Below the pieces are notes generated by a model that made no database searches, was not told the DNA's origin, and worked only from the letters and a program-made list of their open reading frames with translations. Both the position numbers and the translations under genes were made by a program. Below are positions 38,101-46,365 of a DNA stretch of 64,000 nt, piece by piece (position 1 is the stretch's first letter; each line of letters starts with the position of its first letter). Location of the stretch: assembly GCA_012861695.1 (NCBI GenBank), contig JAAOOA010000033.1, forward strand, positions 9,416,325-9,480,324. The letters run 5' to 3'. This stretch comes from Trematomus loennbergii. Its lineage: Eukaryota; Chordata; Actinopteri; Perciformes; Nototheniidae.

Positions 38101-40721
38101 CCGCACTTGCACACAATGTATGAAACTATTTTAGCTTTATGATTAATGCAGCAAAACCATACAAACCCACAGTTAAATGTAGTGCCCTGAAAAGACAAGA
38201 CGTTTAAAATCAAGTGTCTTAAATCTGGATATTAACACTTACAGATTTCTGACCTTTTACTGGTATGATCCTGTCTTAAGATGCTTTTTACCCTACAGAG
38301 GGCTTTTGTAACAACCATCACGCCATCCAGTTTTCTAAGCTTTCCTGAAAACTGTTTTTTGGCAAAAGTACAGTCTGTTCATCTTCTGTTGTCACTGTCT
38401 CAGTTGAAAAGATCTTAAAGTGTCCCACAGGTACTTCATCTCTTGGACAGCCCTTTTTGTTCTCCCATTTACGGAAAGCTGCCCTGTATCGTAACCATAC
38501 ATAAATTATAAAATCACAGTGAGGTCAACTAAGTTTCTTATATCACAGTATAATACGCTAGCTTTTTGTCTTTCATGGATATCATCAAAATTGCACATTG
38601 CCTAAATAAGAGCATGTAACAAACACGATGTTACATGAAATGATTTCTCCCCAATACTGGCTATAAAAGCATTGGCCTACTAGTCTAACTTTGTAGAGTT
38701 CCCTTTACATTTTCAGCTATTAAACTGAATCAAATGTCTTCCTAATTATGTTAATAACTGTGTTGTGAGGAGTGGAGCATTCCTCCCCATGCCTCACTCC
38801 CTGTGAAGGGGAAAGGATGCACTTTAGAGGTGATTTTCTCGTTATGCAGAGGAAATGACATTTCCACACTGAGCCCTTCTTGCATTCTCGTACCTAAGAG
38901 CTGTTTCCATCTGTTCCCCTCCGGGATGGAAATACGGTCAGCTGCGTTGAGCTGTTTTAATCATTTATTGTGCATGTGAGTGAAAAGTGACCTATGGGAC
39001 AATTTGATTTACTGTTAAACACAAGTGAAAAGTTCAGAGGGCCAACTTCACTTTCAGCAGATTTGAAGACAGAATTTAAAAAGGTATTTAAAAAAAGCCC
39101 AAATAGGTCATTAGTGCTCTTCTCTACTAAGTGTTATATAACAACACATTGTTTTCTTTTATCCAAAATAGAACGCAGGATAGGCAGTCTGTCTCACTCT
39201 TACACTCTTTGCCAATGCATTATTAGGAGGCCAGATAGCATTTGCACTGTGGTATCTCCCATTTATCTGATTATGTAAAACAGACAGCATTTCACCTTGA
39301 CCATGCCCTCTGTGGCTTTGCATAATCTATTGGCCAGTTACTGTGGCTTTGCCTGGGCGCAGTGCGAGACACCAGACTGACAAGGGGTCCGTGGTGTGTT
39401 GACATGGTTGTTATGACAACTGCATTTTGATGTTCTTAGGCCATGACGAGCACAGTCCAAAGCTCCAGTGTGTGATCTTTAAAATAAAGTGTAAATGCAG
39501 AGTTTGTGATTTTTATGAAGACATTAACTGCTCCTCTCTCAGATTCTCATCCAGGCCACACCAGTTACGGAACATTTAGCATAAAAGCTATTTATGTTTA
39601 GTGTTGCATATTTTCCACTGCCTACAGCATTCTGGTTCTTAGTCAGCATCTCCCAAGTGTCCTGGTTGGGGACCTACACAATAAGTTTTAATGGAATATT
39701 AATGTATATGGCTGTTTTTTGCAGCAGAGTACAGAATAAAGAGAGGACTAAGACAATAAGCTGCAGGATTTTCAGTTTGACACAGATGTAGAAGACTGGA
39801 GCTCAAGCCACAATAAAACATTTAGAATCTTTGGTTTTTACGATGTCTTTTTGTTATTATCTTTTTTATTGCAATCCTGCTATTGCCAGATAACTTTAAC
39901 ACTTCTGTCTCTTGGTGTCTGTGTCTGTGTTTTATGTGTGTGTGTGTAGTACCGAAAGACGGCCTGAAGAGCCAGGCGGTGTTTGACGAGATCAGGATGA
40001 CGTACATCAAGGAACTGGGGAAAGCTATCGTCAAAAGAGAGGAGAACGCTAGTCAGAACTGGCAGCGTTTTACCAGCTCACTAAGCTACTGGACTCAATG
40101 CAGGAGGTCAGATAAACACACACACACACACACACACACAAATACACACAGACTGTTGTGTATTGCATGCCTTGTGTTTTCTGTGCGCTCTATATGGTTT
40201 GCTACATATTATAGGCAGGAAAGCAGATGTATAAAGCATTTTAGAATTGTACCATGGCTTCCTTTTAAGTCTCTTTTTTCATACCAGCCAGGCTTTTTTT
40301 TGTGCATCAATAACTTCCACTGAGTTTCCTGCTGGTTAGTCTAAAACCCTGAAGCATGAACTCATATCCCACTAAGTGCATTACTGTATGTTCCATTCAA
40401 ATCTGTTACAAGCTCTCTATATCTGTCGCTTTCTGTAAAGCCTCTTTATTGCAGAAGTAAAGACCTTCTGTATATAGAATCCAAGGCTAATTCGATGTTA
40501 ATCCTGCAACATGTTGTTTAATATCTAATAGACTCACTAATCTGTCTGTCTGTGGATGTCTCTTCCAGATGGTGGAGGGTCTTCTCCAGATCTGTTTCTA
40601 CACCTTTGTGAATAAAACACTCAGTGTGGAATTCCCGGAGATGCTGGCAGAGATCATCACCAACCAAATACCAAAATTTAAAGATGGGAGCGTCAAGCCT
40701 CTGCTGTTTCATCAGAAATGA
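19939..40721 (+). CDS. nr3c1: nr3c1, glucocorticoid receptor (DNA-binding domain to stop, 8 or 9 exons; 5' part outside window)
   Basis: Cortisol-activated nuclear receptor that moves from cytosol to nucleus and binds glucocorticoid response elements. The exons join in phase into the end of the N-terminal region, a two-finger DNA-binding domain, a basic hinge and a full ligand-binding domain ending in LLFHQK and TGA. The P-box [10 protein letters not shown], the D-box AGRND, and residues equivalent to human Asn564, Gln570, Arg611, Gln642, Cys736 and Thr739 are all present. Exon lengths of 117, 145 and 131 nt equal those I recall for human exons 4, 6 and 7. The transactivation-domain exon is not in the window. 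Two exons (31692-31963 and 39950-40106) are each one base short of an in-frame length. The micro-exon suggests the teleost paralogue corresponding to trout GR1, which is inference. Confidence 0.95.
20109..21617 (+). other. nr3c1: nr3c1 intron before the micro-exon
   Basis: A/T-rich intron of 1.5 kb between the first zinc-finger exon and the 27-nt cassette. The last 50 bases form a pyrimidine-rich acceptor tract. No coding signal or recognisable repeat was seen in the rest. Confidence 0.75.
21618..21644 (+). CDS. nr3c1: nr3c1 27-nt cassette micro-exon (nine-residue insert between the zinc fingers)
   Basis: A 27-nt stretch is preceded by a pyrimidine-rich tract and AAG, and followed by GTAAAT. 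Spliced between the flanking zinc-finger exons it keeps the frame and changes E-G-Q-H to [13 protein letters not shown]. An insert of this kind at this exact place is known in trout GR1 and in a cichlid GR2 splice form. It lengthens the linker between the fingers, next to the P-box helix. Both neighbours are in phase with or without it, so it can act as a cassette. It is too short for ordinary ORF scans. The call rests on phase, splice sites and the remembered insert sequence. Confidence 0.87.
24105..24400. mobile_element. GC-rich dispersed-element fragment
   Basis: A CpG-rich island in an A/T-rich intron. ATTCCACC...GCGCCGCGTTACGGC occurs twice, before and after the 11-bp tandem array, which suggests the array grew inside a repeat unit. 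The later part (CTGGTCTATTTTTGACGCG and neighbours) looks like a decayed DNA transposon. Ends and family are not determined. Confidence 0.45.
24141..24230. repeat. 11-bp CpG-rich tandem repeat, about eight copies
   Basis: The unit GCCGCGTTACG repeats with essentially no variation, giving three CpG sites per unit. One forward frame stays open through it because three units make an 11-codon period; this is not evidence of a gene. Confidence 0.93.
25559..26987. mobile_element. Long foldback element with 7-bp flanking duplication
   Basis: About 250-290 bases at each end are inverted copies of one another (CAACCCAGTCTCACATCTAA at the left, its complement at the right). GCTAAAC flanks both ends (25552-25558 and 26988-26994). 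Inside there is a second inverted pair (around 25820-25857 and 25988-26027) and an internal copy of the terminal motif near 26410-26432. No transposase was found; open frames inside are short. Confidence 0.8.
27156..28109 (+). mobile_element. Harbinger-like MITE with TAA target duplication
   Basis: The left end GGCCCCGCTCACACGAGGC and the inverted right end GGCGCCGTTTACACGAGG are imperfect terminal repeats. TAA lies directly outside both (27153-27155 and 28110-28112), matching the 3-bp duplication of PIF/Harbinger elements. No transposase is encoded. A related copy sits inverted at 11490-12282. Confidence 0.78.
28825..28941 (+). CDS. nr3c1: nr3c1 exon: second zinc finger
   Basis: A 117-nt exon with a strong acceptor (CTCCTCTTTACAG) and donor GTAAAC. 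It completes Gly from the previous exon and encodes [19 protein letters not shown] followed by [19 protein letters not shown]. This is the second zinc finger with four cysteines, the D-box used for dimer contacts, and the start of the nuclear localisation region. Human has Tyr where this protein has Phe in CRFRKC. Equivalent to human exon 4 and of the same length. Confidence 0.96.
28942..31691 (+). other. nr3c1: nr3c1 intron between second zinc finger and hinge exon
   Basis: A 2.75-kb A/T-rich intron with only short chance open frames. I recognise no mobile element or RNA gene in it. Confidence 0.75.
31692..31963 (+). CDS. nr3c1: nr3c1 exon: hinge and first helices of ligand-binding domain, with one-base frame break
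   Basis: The acceptor is GTCTCCCAG and the donor GTAACA. The exon starts in the frame [17 protein letters not shown], the basic hinge and nuclear localisation signal. It ends in the frame [20 protein letters not shown], then [21 protein letters not shown], then [15 protein letters not shown], which is helices 1 to 3 with the Asn and Gln that contact steroid. The two frames do not join: between CCG at 31772-31774 and ATC at 31777-31779 only two bases (GC) are present. The exon is 272 nt, whereas its entry and exit phases require a multiple of three. Read literally the protein would stop within about 20 codons. A missing base in the sequence is the simplest explanation. Confidence 0.93.
32866..33062 (+). 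mobile_element. L2-type LINE 3' tail, solo copy
   Basis: It matches, in opposite orientation, the 3' end of the LINE at 33757-35815. It includes TAAGTCGCTTTGGATAAAAG and CGTCAGCTAAATGCAATG, a tail widespread in fish L2 elements, and ends in ATGTA repeats. It is a severely 5'-truncated insertion. Confidence 0.82.
33757..35815 (-). mobile_element. 5'-truncated L2-type LINE with reverse-transcriptase frame
   Basis: On the - strand the reverse-transcriptase frame is open from about 35563 to 34229. It contains [54 protein letters not shown] and the catalytic YADD box, followed by the ARNLGV and HWLPV segments. A one-base frame break near 34245 separates it from the C-terminal part ([10 protein letters not shown] to 34002), and another near 35570 separates upstream sequence. 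The endonuclease domain is missing. The 3' UTR runs to 33757. It lies antisense within an nr3c1 intron. It is not a host gene and is unlikely to be mobile itself. Confidence 0.9.
34002..35563 (-). pseudogene. LINE ORF2 remnant (reverse transcriptase), frame-broken
   Basis: This is the coding remnant inside the LINE. The main frame keeps the fingers, palm and YADD motif, but the protein ends early at 34229 because of a one-base shift; the remaining conserved C-terminus continues in another frame to 34002. The family assignment to L2/CR1-type elements is by motif memory. Confidence 0.85.
36141..36285 (+). CDS. nr3c1: nr3c1 exon: ligand-binding domain helices 3 to 5
   Basis: A 145-nt exon, the length of human exon 6, between CTTTCCAAG and donor GTGCGT. 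It encodes [20 protein letters not shown], then [20 protein letters not shown], then APDLVIN. This contains the nuclear receptor signature and the Arg of GWRSY (human Arg611), which hydrogen-bonds the steroid 3-keto group. It leaves after two bases of the Lys codon, which the next exon completes. Confidence 0.96.
36286..37572 (+). other. nr3c1: nr3c1 intron between the helix 3-5 exon and the helix 6-7 exon
   Basis: A 1.3-kb intron ending in a long pyrimidine-rich acceptor tract near 37500-37572. Nothing else is recognised. Confidence 0.75.
37573..37703 (+). CDS. nr3c1: nr3c1 exon: ligand-binding domain helices 6 and 7
   Basis: A 131-nt exon, equal to human exon 7, with acceptor CTTTCTTTTCAG and donor GTAATG. 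It encodes [20 protein letters not shown], then [20 protein letters not shown] and LST. The Gln of TDQC corresponds to human Gln642, which contacts the 17-hydroxyl of cortisol. Phase and sequence are intact. Confidence 0.96.
37704..39949 (+). other. nr3c1: nr3c1 intron whose acceptor ends in a TG microsatellite
   Basis: A 2.2-kb intron. Its last bases are a (TG)6T tract at 39935-39947 directly followed by the AG acceptor, so the usual pyrimidine tract is replaced by alternating T and G. Nothing else is recognised. Confidence 0.75.
39935..39947 (+). repeat. TG tract forming a splice acceptor
   Basis: (TG)6T lies immediately before the AG acceptor of the nr3c1 exon at 39950, in place of a pyrimidine tract. 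Confidence 0.9.
39950..40106 (+). CDS. nr3c1: nr3c1 exon: ligand-binding domain helices 8 to 10, with one-base frame break
   Basis: The exon encodes [20 protein letters not shown], then [20 protein letters not shown], then in the next frame [12 protein letters not shown]. The Phe codon expected between Arg and Tyr has only two bases (40069-40070), so the exon is 157 nt where human exon 8, as I recall, has 158. The acceptor is unusual: a (TG)n tract runs directly into the AG at 39948-39949, and an (AC)n tract begins just past the donor. The donor is GTCAGA. The frame break is probably a sequence error in a run of T. Confidence 0.94.
40107..40568 (+). other. nr3c1: nr3c1 last intron with AC microsatellite near the donor
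   Basis: A 462-nt intron. An (AC)n tract lies at 40115-40141, about ten bases past the donor. In the restored reading frame, read-through from the exon meets TAA after two extra codons (GTC AGA TAA). Confidence 0.8.
40115..40141 (+). repeat. AC tract just past a splice donor
   Basis: An (AC)n tract of about 13 units, complementary to the TG tract at 39935-39947 on the other side of the exon. Confidence 0.92.
40569..40721 (+). CDS. nr3c1: nr3c1 last coding exon: helices 11 and 12, AF-2, stop
   Basis: After acceptor GTCTCTTCCAG the exon encodes [20 protein letters not shown], then [20 protein letters not shown] and [10 protein letters not shown], followed by TGA at 40719-40721. Cys and Thr of CFYT match human Cys736 and Thr739 in the ligand pocket, and [10 protein letters not shown] is the activation helix that recruits coactivators. 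This is the GR-alpha type C-terminus. No separate beta-type terminal exon was recognised. Confidence 0.96.
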   Translation: MVEGLLQICFYTFVNKTLSVEFPEMLAEIITNQIPKFKDGSVKPLLFHQK

Positions 40722-43700
40722 CTGCCTTAAACTGTGAAGCAATGCCTTAAATCCTGCCCTGACCACGAACCTCTCATGGGGCCCCAAGTTTTCGACCCCA
40801 GGCCCTAAACCTTCTCTTGTCCTGCCTCTCCCAGCACTCGGATTTGATTCCTCCGTTTTCCCAGGCCTTTAGGAATTCAGCCACGCCCCTCAAGGCCTCA
40901 GCCGGTCAACCTTATATCGGAGCACAATCCCTCGCCTCCCATCGCCTCACGCCTCCCCATGTGGTCCCAGGTCGGGCCAAGCTACTGTGGGCAACCCTAC
41001 CACCGACCTGAAGCCCTTCCTTTTGGCTAACCAAGAAGAAAATGTCATACAGGGGAAATATGTTGGCGTTGAATGTCTCATGGGCAGGATGCATTTTGGG
41101 AATCTATTTTCTATTTCATTTTTCCAGGCCCCTCCTCCGTCCATGGCCCTGTCCTCAGGTTTTTAATGCAGTTTCTTTTGGTGGCCGCCCGCCTCTTACC
41201 CTCTCCTGCCTCCAGTTTTGTATTGTTGTTTTTAATGACAAGCCAATACCTAGAAAGTCCTTTTCCGCCCTCAACACGACACCTCATATTGTGTCCAACT
41301 TGTTAGATTAGCAGCATATTGAAGTACGAGTTCAAGCCTACAGTTCCTCTGCTCACCTGCCCACATGTCTCTGTTTGCCCCCCCCCCCCCCAGCTCCACT
41401 GTGCAGAGAATGTAGTACGTGTTCACTTGTTGTGGTTTCTACTGATTCTTTGGCCATGAAGGGGATTAACATAAACACAGACAAATGACTGTAGAAGCAT
41501 ACTCTAACATGAGAACATCTCTTCTTCTGGACTAAAGGACATTAAGGACAAACTGCTTTCAGCTGGGAATCATTAATCATTACTGAAATGATTTGAATCA
41601 GATTTATATACCTGACCAATGAAAGAAAATAACTGGAATATTATTATATATAATATTCATTTATTTTATGCAGACACGCATTTCTTACCACAAATGCAGG
41701 CCATGCTTACAAATGCACAACATACAACAGTATTTGCAGACACACATTCACTTAGCAAAATGTTTACACAGGATGTATCTGAGAAGGGAAAATCAGTGCC
41801 TTTTAGCTTTTACAGCTCTTCATAGCCATCCTCTATAAACCACGTTTTTTCTTTTTGCTTAACTATCTACCTTGACAAATGTCCACATATTATTTCTGTT
41901 TTCGTTTTTCCACGCTGGCAATTTCTGTTTCCTTTCCAAGCAGCTGTTTTCTGTGTTTTTGGTGTGGGCAGCTCTCATTGTTTTGATCCTCAGACGTACC
42001 CCCCCAATGGGCTCCTTTAGGAAGACAGCCTATTGTACAAGTTAGAAATACTCAGAGCAGTATGAAATATGAAGATTTTATATTTGAATGTCATAAGAAA
42101 GTTTAAGAATCACAGAAAATAGACAGGGAAACTATCAAAACAATATTTAAGTCCCAAAACACATTATGTGTGTCTCTTTTTCCCATGTAAAGTATATTTG
42201 ATTAATATACTGCATCTCCCAATCAGTTACTTAAAGTTCCAGTAAACAGAATATGTCAGCAGATATAATGTTAAATACAATCCAAGTTCTTTAACAAGGT
42301 TGTAACGATCTTCAATCCCATCGGTGCTAAATGGACACCACTGGAATTAAACTAGGCATATCTGATGTTTTATAATATTTAGGGTTCATTTAAATAAAAT
42401 TTGTTTACAAACCTTTGCAATTTATTCAGATGCAATCACACAGGTGGGGTTTTAAAAACTAAATTGCCTGGAAAAGAACACCCAAGGCGTCTGTGTGTTA
42501 GTAAATAGCCGTCATGATTCAAGCGAGCCTGATTTATATTCAAATTGTCCTTTCTTTCCCGGCTGCATATACTTACTTTCTCGTTTAGTAAATGGTTTCA
42601 AACAACTTTACTTTTAAATGTGGTTTTATTGACTTACCTGGTCAGACTGCCTTTCCCACTACCAGTGATCACAGGAAGGTCAAAAAGGAAAGAGTTCACG
42701 GTGTGTTTTATAAAATGATTACTAGACTGGTTGGGTTTTCAAATAAGGTACCATGAAAACAGTAAGTACTACACCGTGCTCAAACCTCAGAAGTACTGAG
42801 AAGTGACATAAATGACTTTATCATATATTAATTCAGGTAAAAAAAAGCATATTATTGTTGACATTTCACTCTAAATAGCATTTTAGATTAAATATAACCT
42901 TCAATCAGCTTCATCTCAAATAGTTTGCACAAACAGGAAGGGGGTTATTATAAAGTAGTTTAACTCAACACGATTAAAAGATCATTCAATTCCATACATA
43001 ATTATATTTTTTTTGTATATGAGATATAGACAAATAATATAAATAGAGACACCCATAATATATGGAACCTCTGTTCCCAACACAGGATTTCACCTCTAAA
43101 ATTGAGATTTTTTGGAAGAAGATGCAGTTTGATCCAAATAAAGTGAATCAAAGCTCAGGCTGAGTGACTACATCACTTGGATGTGTTCCACTAGTGCCAA
43201 ATGTTATATCACATTTTGATATGTCTTTTCTGGAGATGTGTAGGAGTGATTAATCAGTTGGGAGACAACAACACTTGTTTTTTTTTTTACCTTTGCTTCA
43301 GGGCGCTCAGATGTTCAGTGTCACACCTACACCAGCTTAAACGTACTGATTGTTATCGTCCAAGTTAAGTATATGATGGACTTTTTTTTGGAGATGCACA
43401 ATATATTGTATTTTTGAAATTGCAAGGTCAACAGTAATATCTTCTACTGTTAAACGGGTGGTGGTCAGCATTTAATACATTTGTAATGTGAAAACATGTT
43501 CATACCAGCTTATGTGATGGCCAAAGCAAAACACACACACAGTGCAGTTGTTCATTGGCTTCGGCTAAAAGCTCAACCACAACCCCCCCCCCCTCAATGT
43601 TTTCCTGCCTAAAATGTCGACCGTATAGATTTTCAGCTGTTCACTCTGCACGGTACTCATCCCTCTGCTGCACATAACTCCGTATGGCAGTTAACAGACC

Positions 43701-45318
43701 AGGTAGCACGTTGCCATAGAGACCGGTCATTTGTGTGTTACTTACAGCTAACAGCACAGCAGACTCTGGACAAGCCACTATTCAATAAAAGCCATCACGT
43801 TTTTAATCAGCCATTCTGCCAGAGGATGGTTACTGTCAGCAGGGTTGTTTCGTGTACAGTGCAGGCTTTCAGCTTTACTCGTAAACTCTCGTGGCCTTTT
43901 GCTGTGAAGAACACGGGCTTGTGCCGCTCACGTTAATGTGGATTATTCCGGGGAAGATTTGACTAAACTGTCTATTTGGTGACTTGTGCATACAGTATTA
44001 GAGATGTTTCCAGATGGGTGCTTCAGAAAAACCAGCTTTAACATGTAGACCTAACCACATCCCTGCTCATCTCTAAATGGCCATAGGTGTATATAGCAGC
44101 GCCGACATATCCAGTGCAATGTAAACAGTGTCTATTATTACAAAATATTTTTACAAGGACATTACCTCTATACTCCTATACATTTTTATTTTACCTTTCA
44201 ACTACATGTAAAGGCCTTGCGAAAGGGAGACAAAGAGCCATATAAATATAATTTCAAATCAGGAAATAGATAAACCCTAACAAATATCAATGCTTTGGGA
44301 AATTGATCTAGTGTAAAAAATATTTTCTGCAATTTTGAATAGATCAACCTGATCCTCTTTGATAGGAATAATTTTACCCAATCCTTTTTGTACATTGAAC
44401 AAATCGAGAAAGTAAATATTTTTCTGTTTGTTGGTTTGTGTTTGATAAAGGTAGACGTGTTAAATACATTAGGAAGTGTTAAACATGTTTGTCTTGTGAA
44501 GTAAATGTAAATTCTACGAGTCAATGGGAAAGTCTATATGAATGCTCACTGTGTTTTAAAGTTATACGGAAACGAGGTAGAGGGAGGGTGAGGCAGACTG
44601 GAGGAGGTTTTTGCGTTATATAAGAGTGACCAAAGCAGAGGAGAGAAAAAAAGATTTATCAAACAAGAAGTATTCAAGCAGTTACATTTTAAGTAGCACT
44701 TATTATTGAACTTCTAGTACTTCTTATTTTATTTCGAAGATATCTTTTGTAAAGGTCCAGACTTTGGATCCCATGTATATTGCTGTGAGGATTTACTGGT
44801 CACTTTAAAATAGAAAAATGAGACAAAAAAAAGTTTAATCTCCGTGTGAAAGTAAATCTACCAGAGCCTGACGGAATTGCACTACCCTCATACTGGTTAA
44901 TAAAGTCTATTTTGTATAAAATACATGCAAATATTATCTTTAAAGATTAAGGGCAGATCATGATTCACTGGTACATATGGCTATGGCTTTCATTGAAGTC
45001 TGTTTTGTTCGTATTTCAGTTATGTAAATGTAATCCAATGTAAAAACAAACAAAAATATAAAATGTTTGTTTAAAAAAAACAATAGTTTGTTTTACTTCT
45101 GTATTACACCTCTTCTGTAGTCAGTGTCAATATTTTCACCTATTTGATTAAATGTTGAATTAAGTTATCTGTGTTGTTCTTTGACATTGGATTTGCCATT
45201 GTGTTGGGAAACTGCTTGGATGATGTTTTTGTCATCACAGGTTGAGAGTGCGAGTCGGAAAAACTGATTTCTCTTTAGTTCAAACATCTTACACAATAAA
45301 GTTCCCAGTTTTTCAAAG
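40722..45318 (+). other. nr3c1: nr3c1 3' untranslated region
   Basis: About 4.6 kb of A/T-rich sequence follows the stop codon with no further coding signal. It holds possible poly(A) signals AATAAA at 43784-43789, 44899-44904 and 45295-45300, short C runs near 41378-41392 and 43582-43593, and scattered ATTTA motifs of the kind found in AU-rich stability elements. A 3' UTR of several kilobases is usual for glucocorticoid receptor transcripts. The end point is inferred from the last signal before repeats begin. Confidence 0.65.
45295..45300 (+). terminator. nr3c1: Probable distal poly(A) signal of nr3c1
   Basis: AATAAA, followed about 15-20 bases later by a T-rich stretch. It is the last canonical hexamer before the degenerate tandem repeats that start near 45,485. 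Earlier hexamers at 43784 and 44899 could give shorter transcripts. The choice is inferred from position only. Confidence 0.5.
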
Positions 45319-46360
45319 CTCAGCGCCACTTTTTTTCTTTCTTCAAGATATTGAGAATGACTTGGAAATGTTGGTAAGAATGCAAACTCGAGTGTAAAAA
45401 CTGATCATCTAAAGAATACTTTGACATATGGGATATGTACACTTATTGACCTGCTAAGCATTAGTTTATGTAGAATTACATAAAGAGTAAGTGTCATAAA
45501 AAAGGCAATAAAACATGTATGCAATAAAGTATAGTATTGTATCTCATAAAAAAGTGTAACTATTATGCCATAAAAAAGTCATGCTGTAGTATCGTATATT
45601 GTAAAAAAAAGAATGTCAATGTATAATATTTCATTAAAAATCTAATATAAAAAGTAATGGTGTAGTATGCCAAGAAGGTATATTACATAGAATGCCATAA
45701 GAAAGTACAACAAAAAAAATCATAAATATACTAAAGTATCTCCTTAAAGTTCATAGTATTTTATAGAGTAAAAATCTGTCGAATAATATCAAAATAAATC
45801 ATAAAGATAAAGAAAGTTGTGGTATACTACATCGTAAATATAAAATAAGTCATACAGTAGTATAGTATGTTGAAGAAAATCCTTGAAAGTTGAAAATATC
45901 ATGAAAAAAGTCATAGTATAGTATTTTGAAAAGTTCATTAAAAGGTCTGGTCATCTATGTCATATCAAATAATAGTATGTTATATCAAATAATAGTATGG
46001 TATGTCAAAAAATCTGAAGTCAGTAAATATGTCAAAAAGTCATTGTAAAGTATGTTGGGGAAAAAAGAAGTTCATCGTGTGAAAATAGCATTCAAAAGGT
46101 CTTGTTAAAACATTTTACAAATGTCATTAGTCTATTTTCTTTTAAAAGCCATAGTATAGTAAATTGAAAATATCATGAAAAAGGTAATAGTGTTTTAAAA
46201 TATTATTGATAATCAGTGTATACATATAGTATGTCAGAAAATAGACATAGTATAGTATAGTTTGCCATAAAACAGTGGAAAAAACACAATTGCCTGAACA
46301 CCTTTTGAGTGTTGAACAGAATGATAAATGTACTTTGTACTTGGAGTCATAATCAAATAA
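45319..46360. other. Gap between the convergent 3' ends of nr3c1 and arhgap26
   Basis: About 1 kb separates the last likely poly(A) signal of nr3c1 from the outermost candidate poly(A) signal of arhgap26. It holds mainly degenerate tandem repeats (45485-46275) and no gene. Confidence 0.6.
45485..46275. repeat. Degenerate A/T-rich tandem repeats
   Basis: Variants of CATAAAAAAGTC, AGTATAGTATGTCA and similar blocks recur at irregular spacing of roughly 20-40 bases. The pattern looks like an old, decayed minisatellite. Period and copy number were judged by eye. Confidence 0.65.
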
Positions 46361-46365
46361 TTGCT

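Noticed and set aside
19939..40721. nr3c1 as a pseudogene
   Set aside because: Splice sites, exon lengths, ligand contacts and zinc fingers are intact except for two single-base deletions. A processed copy is excluded by introns, and sequence error explains the breaks better.
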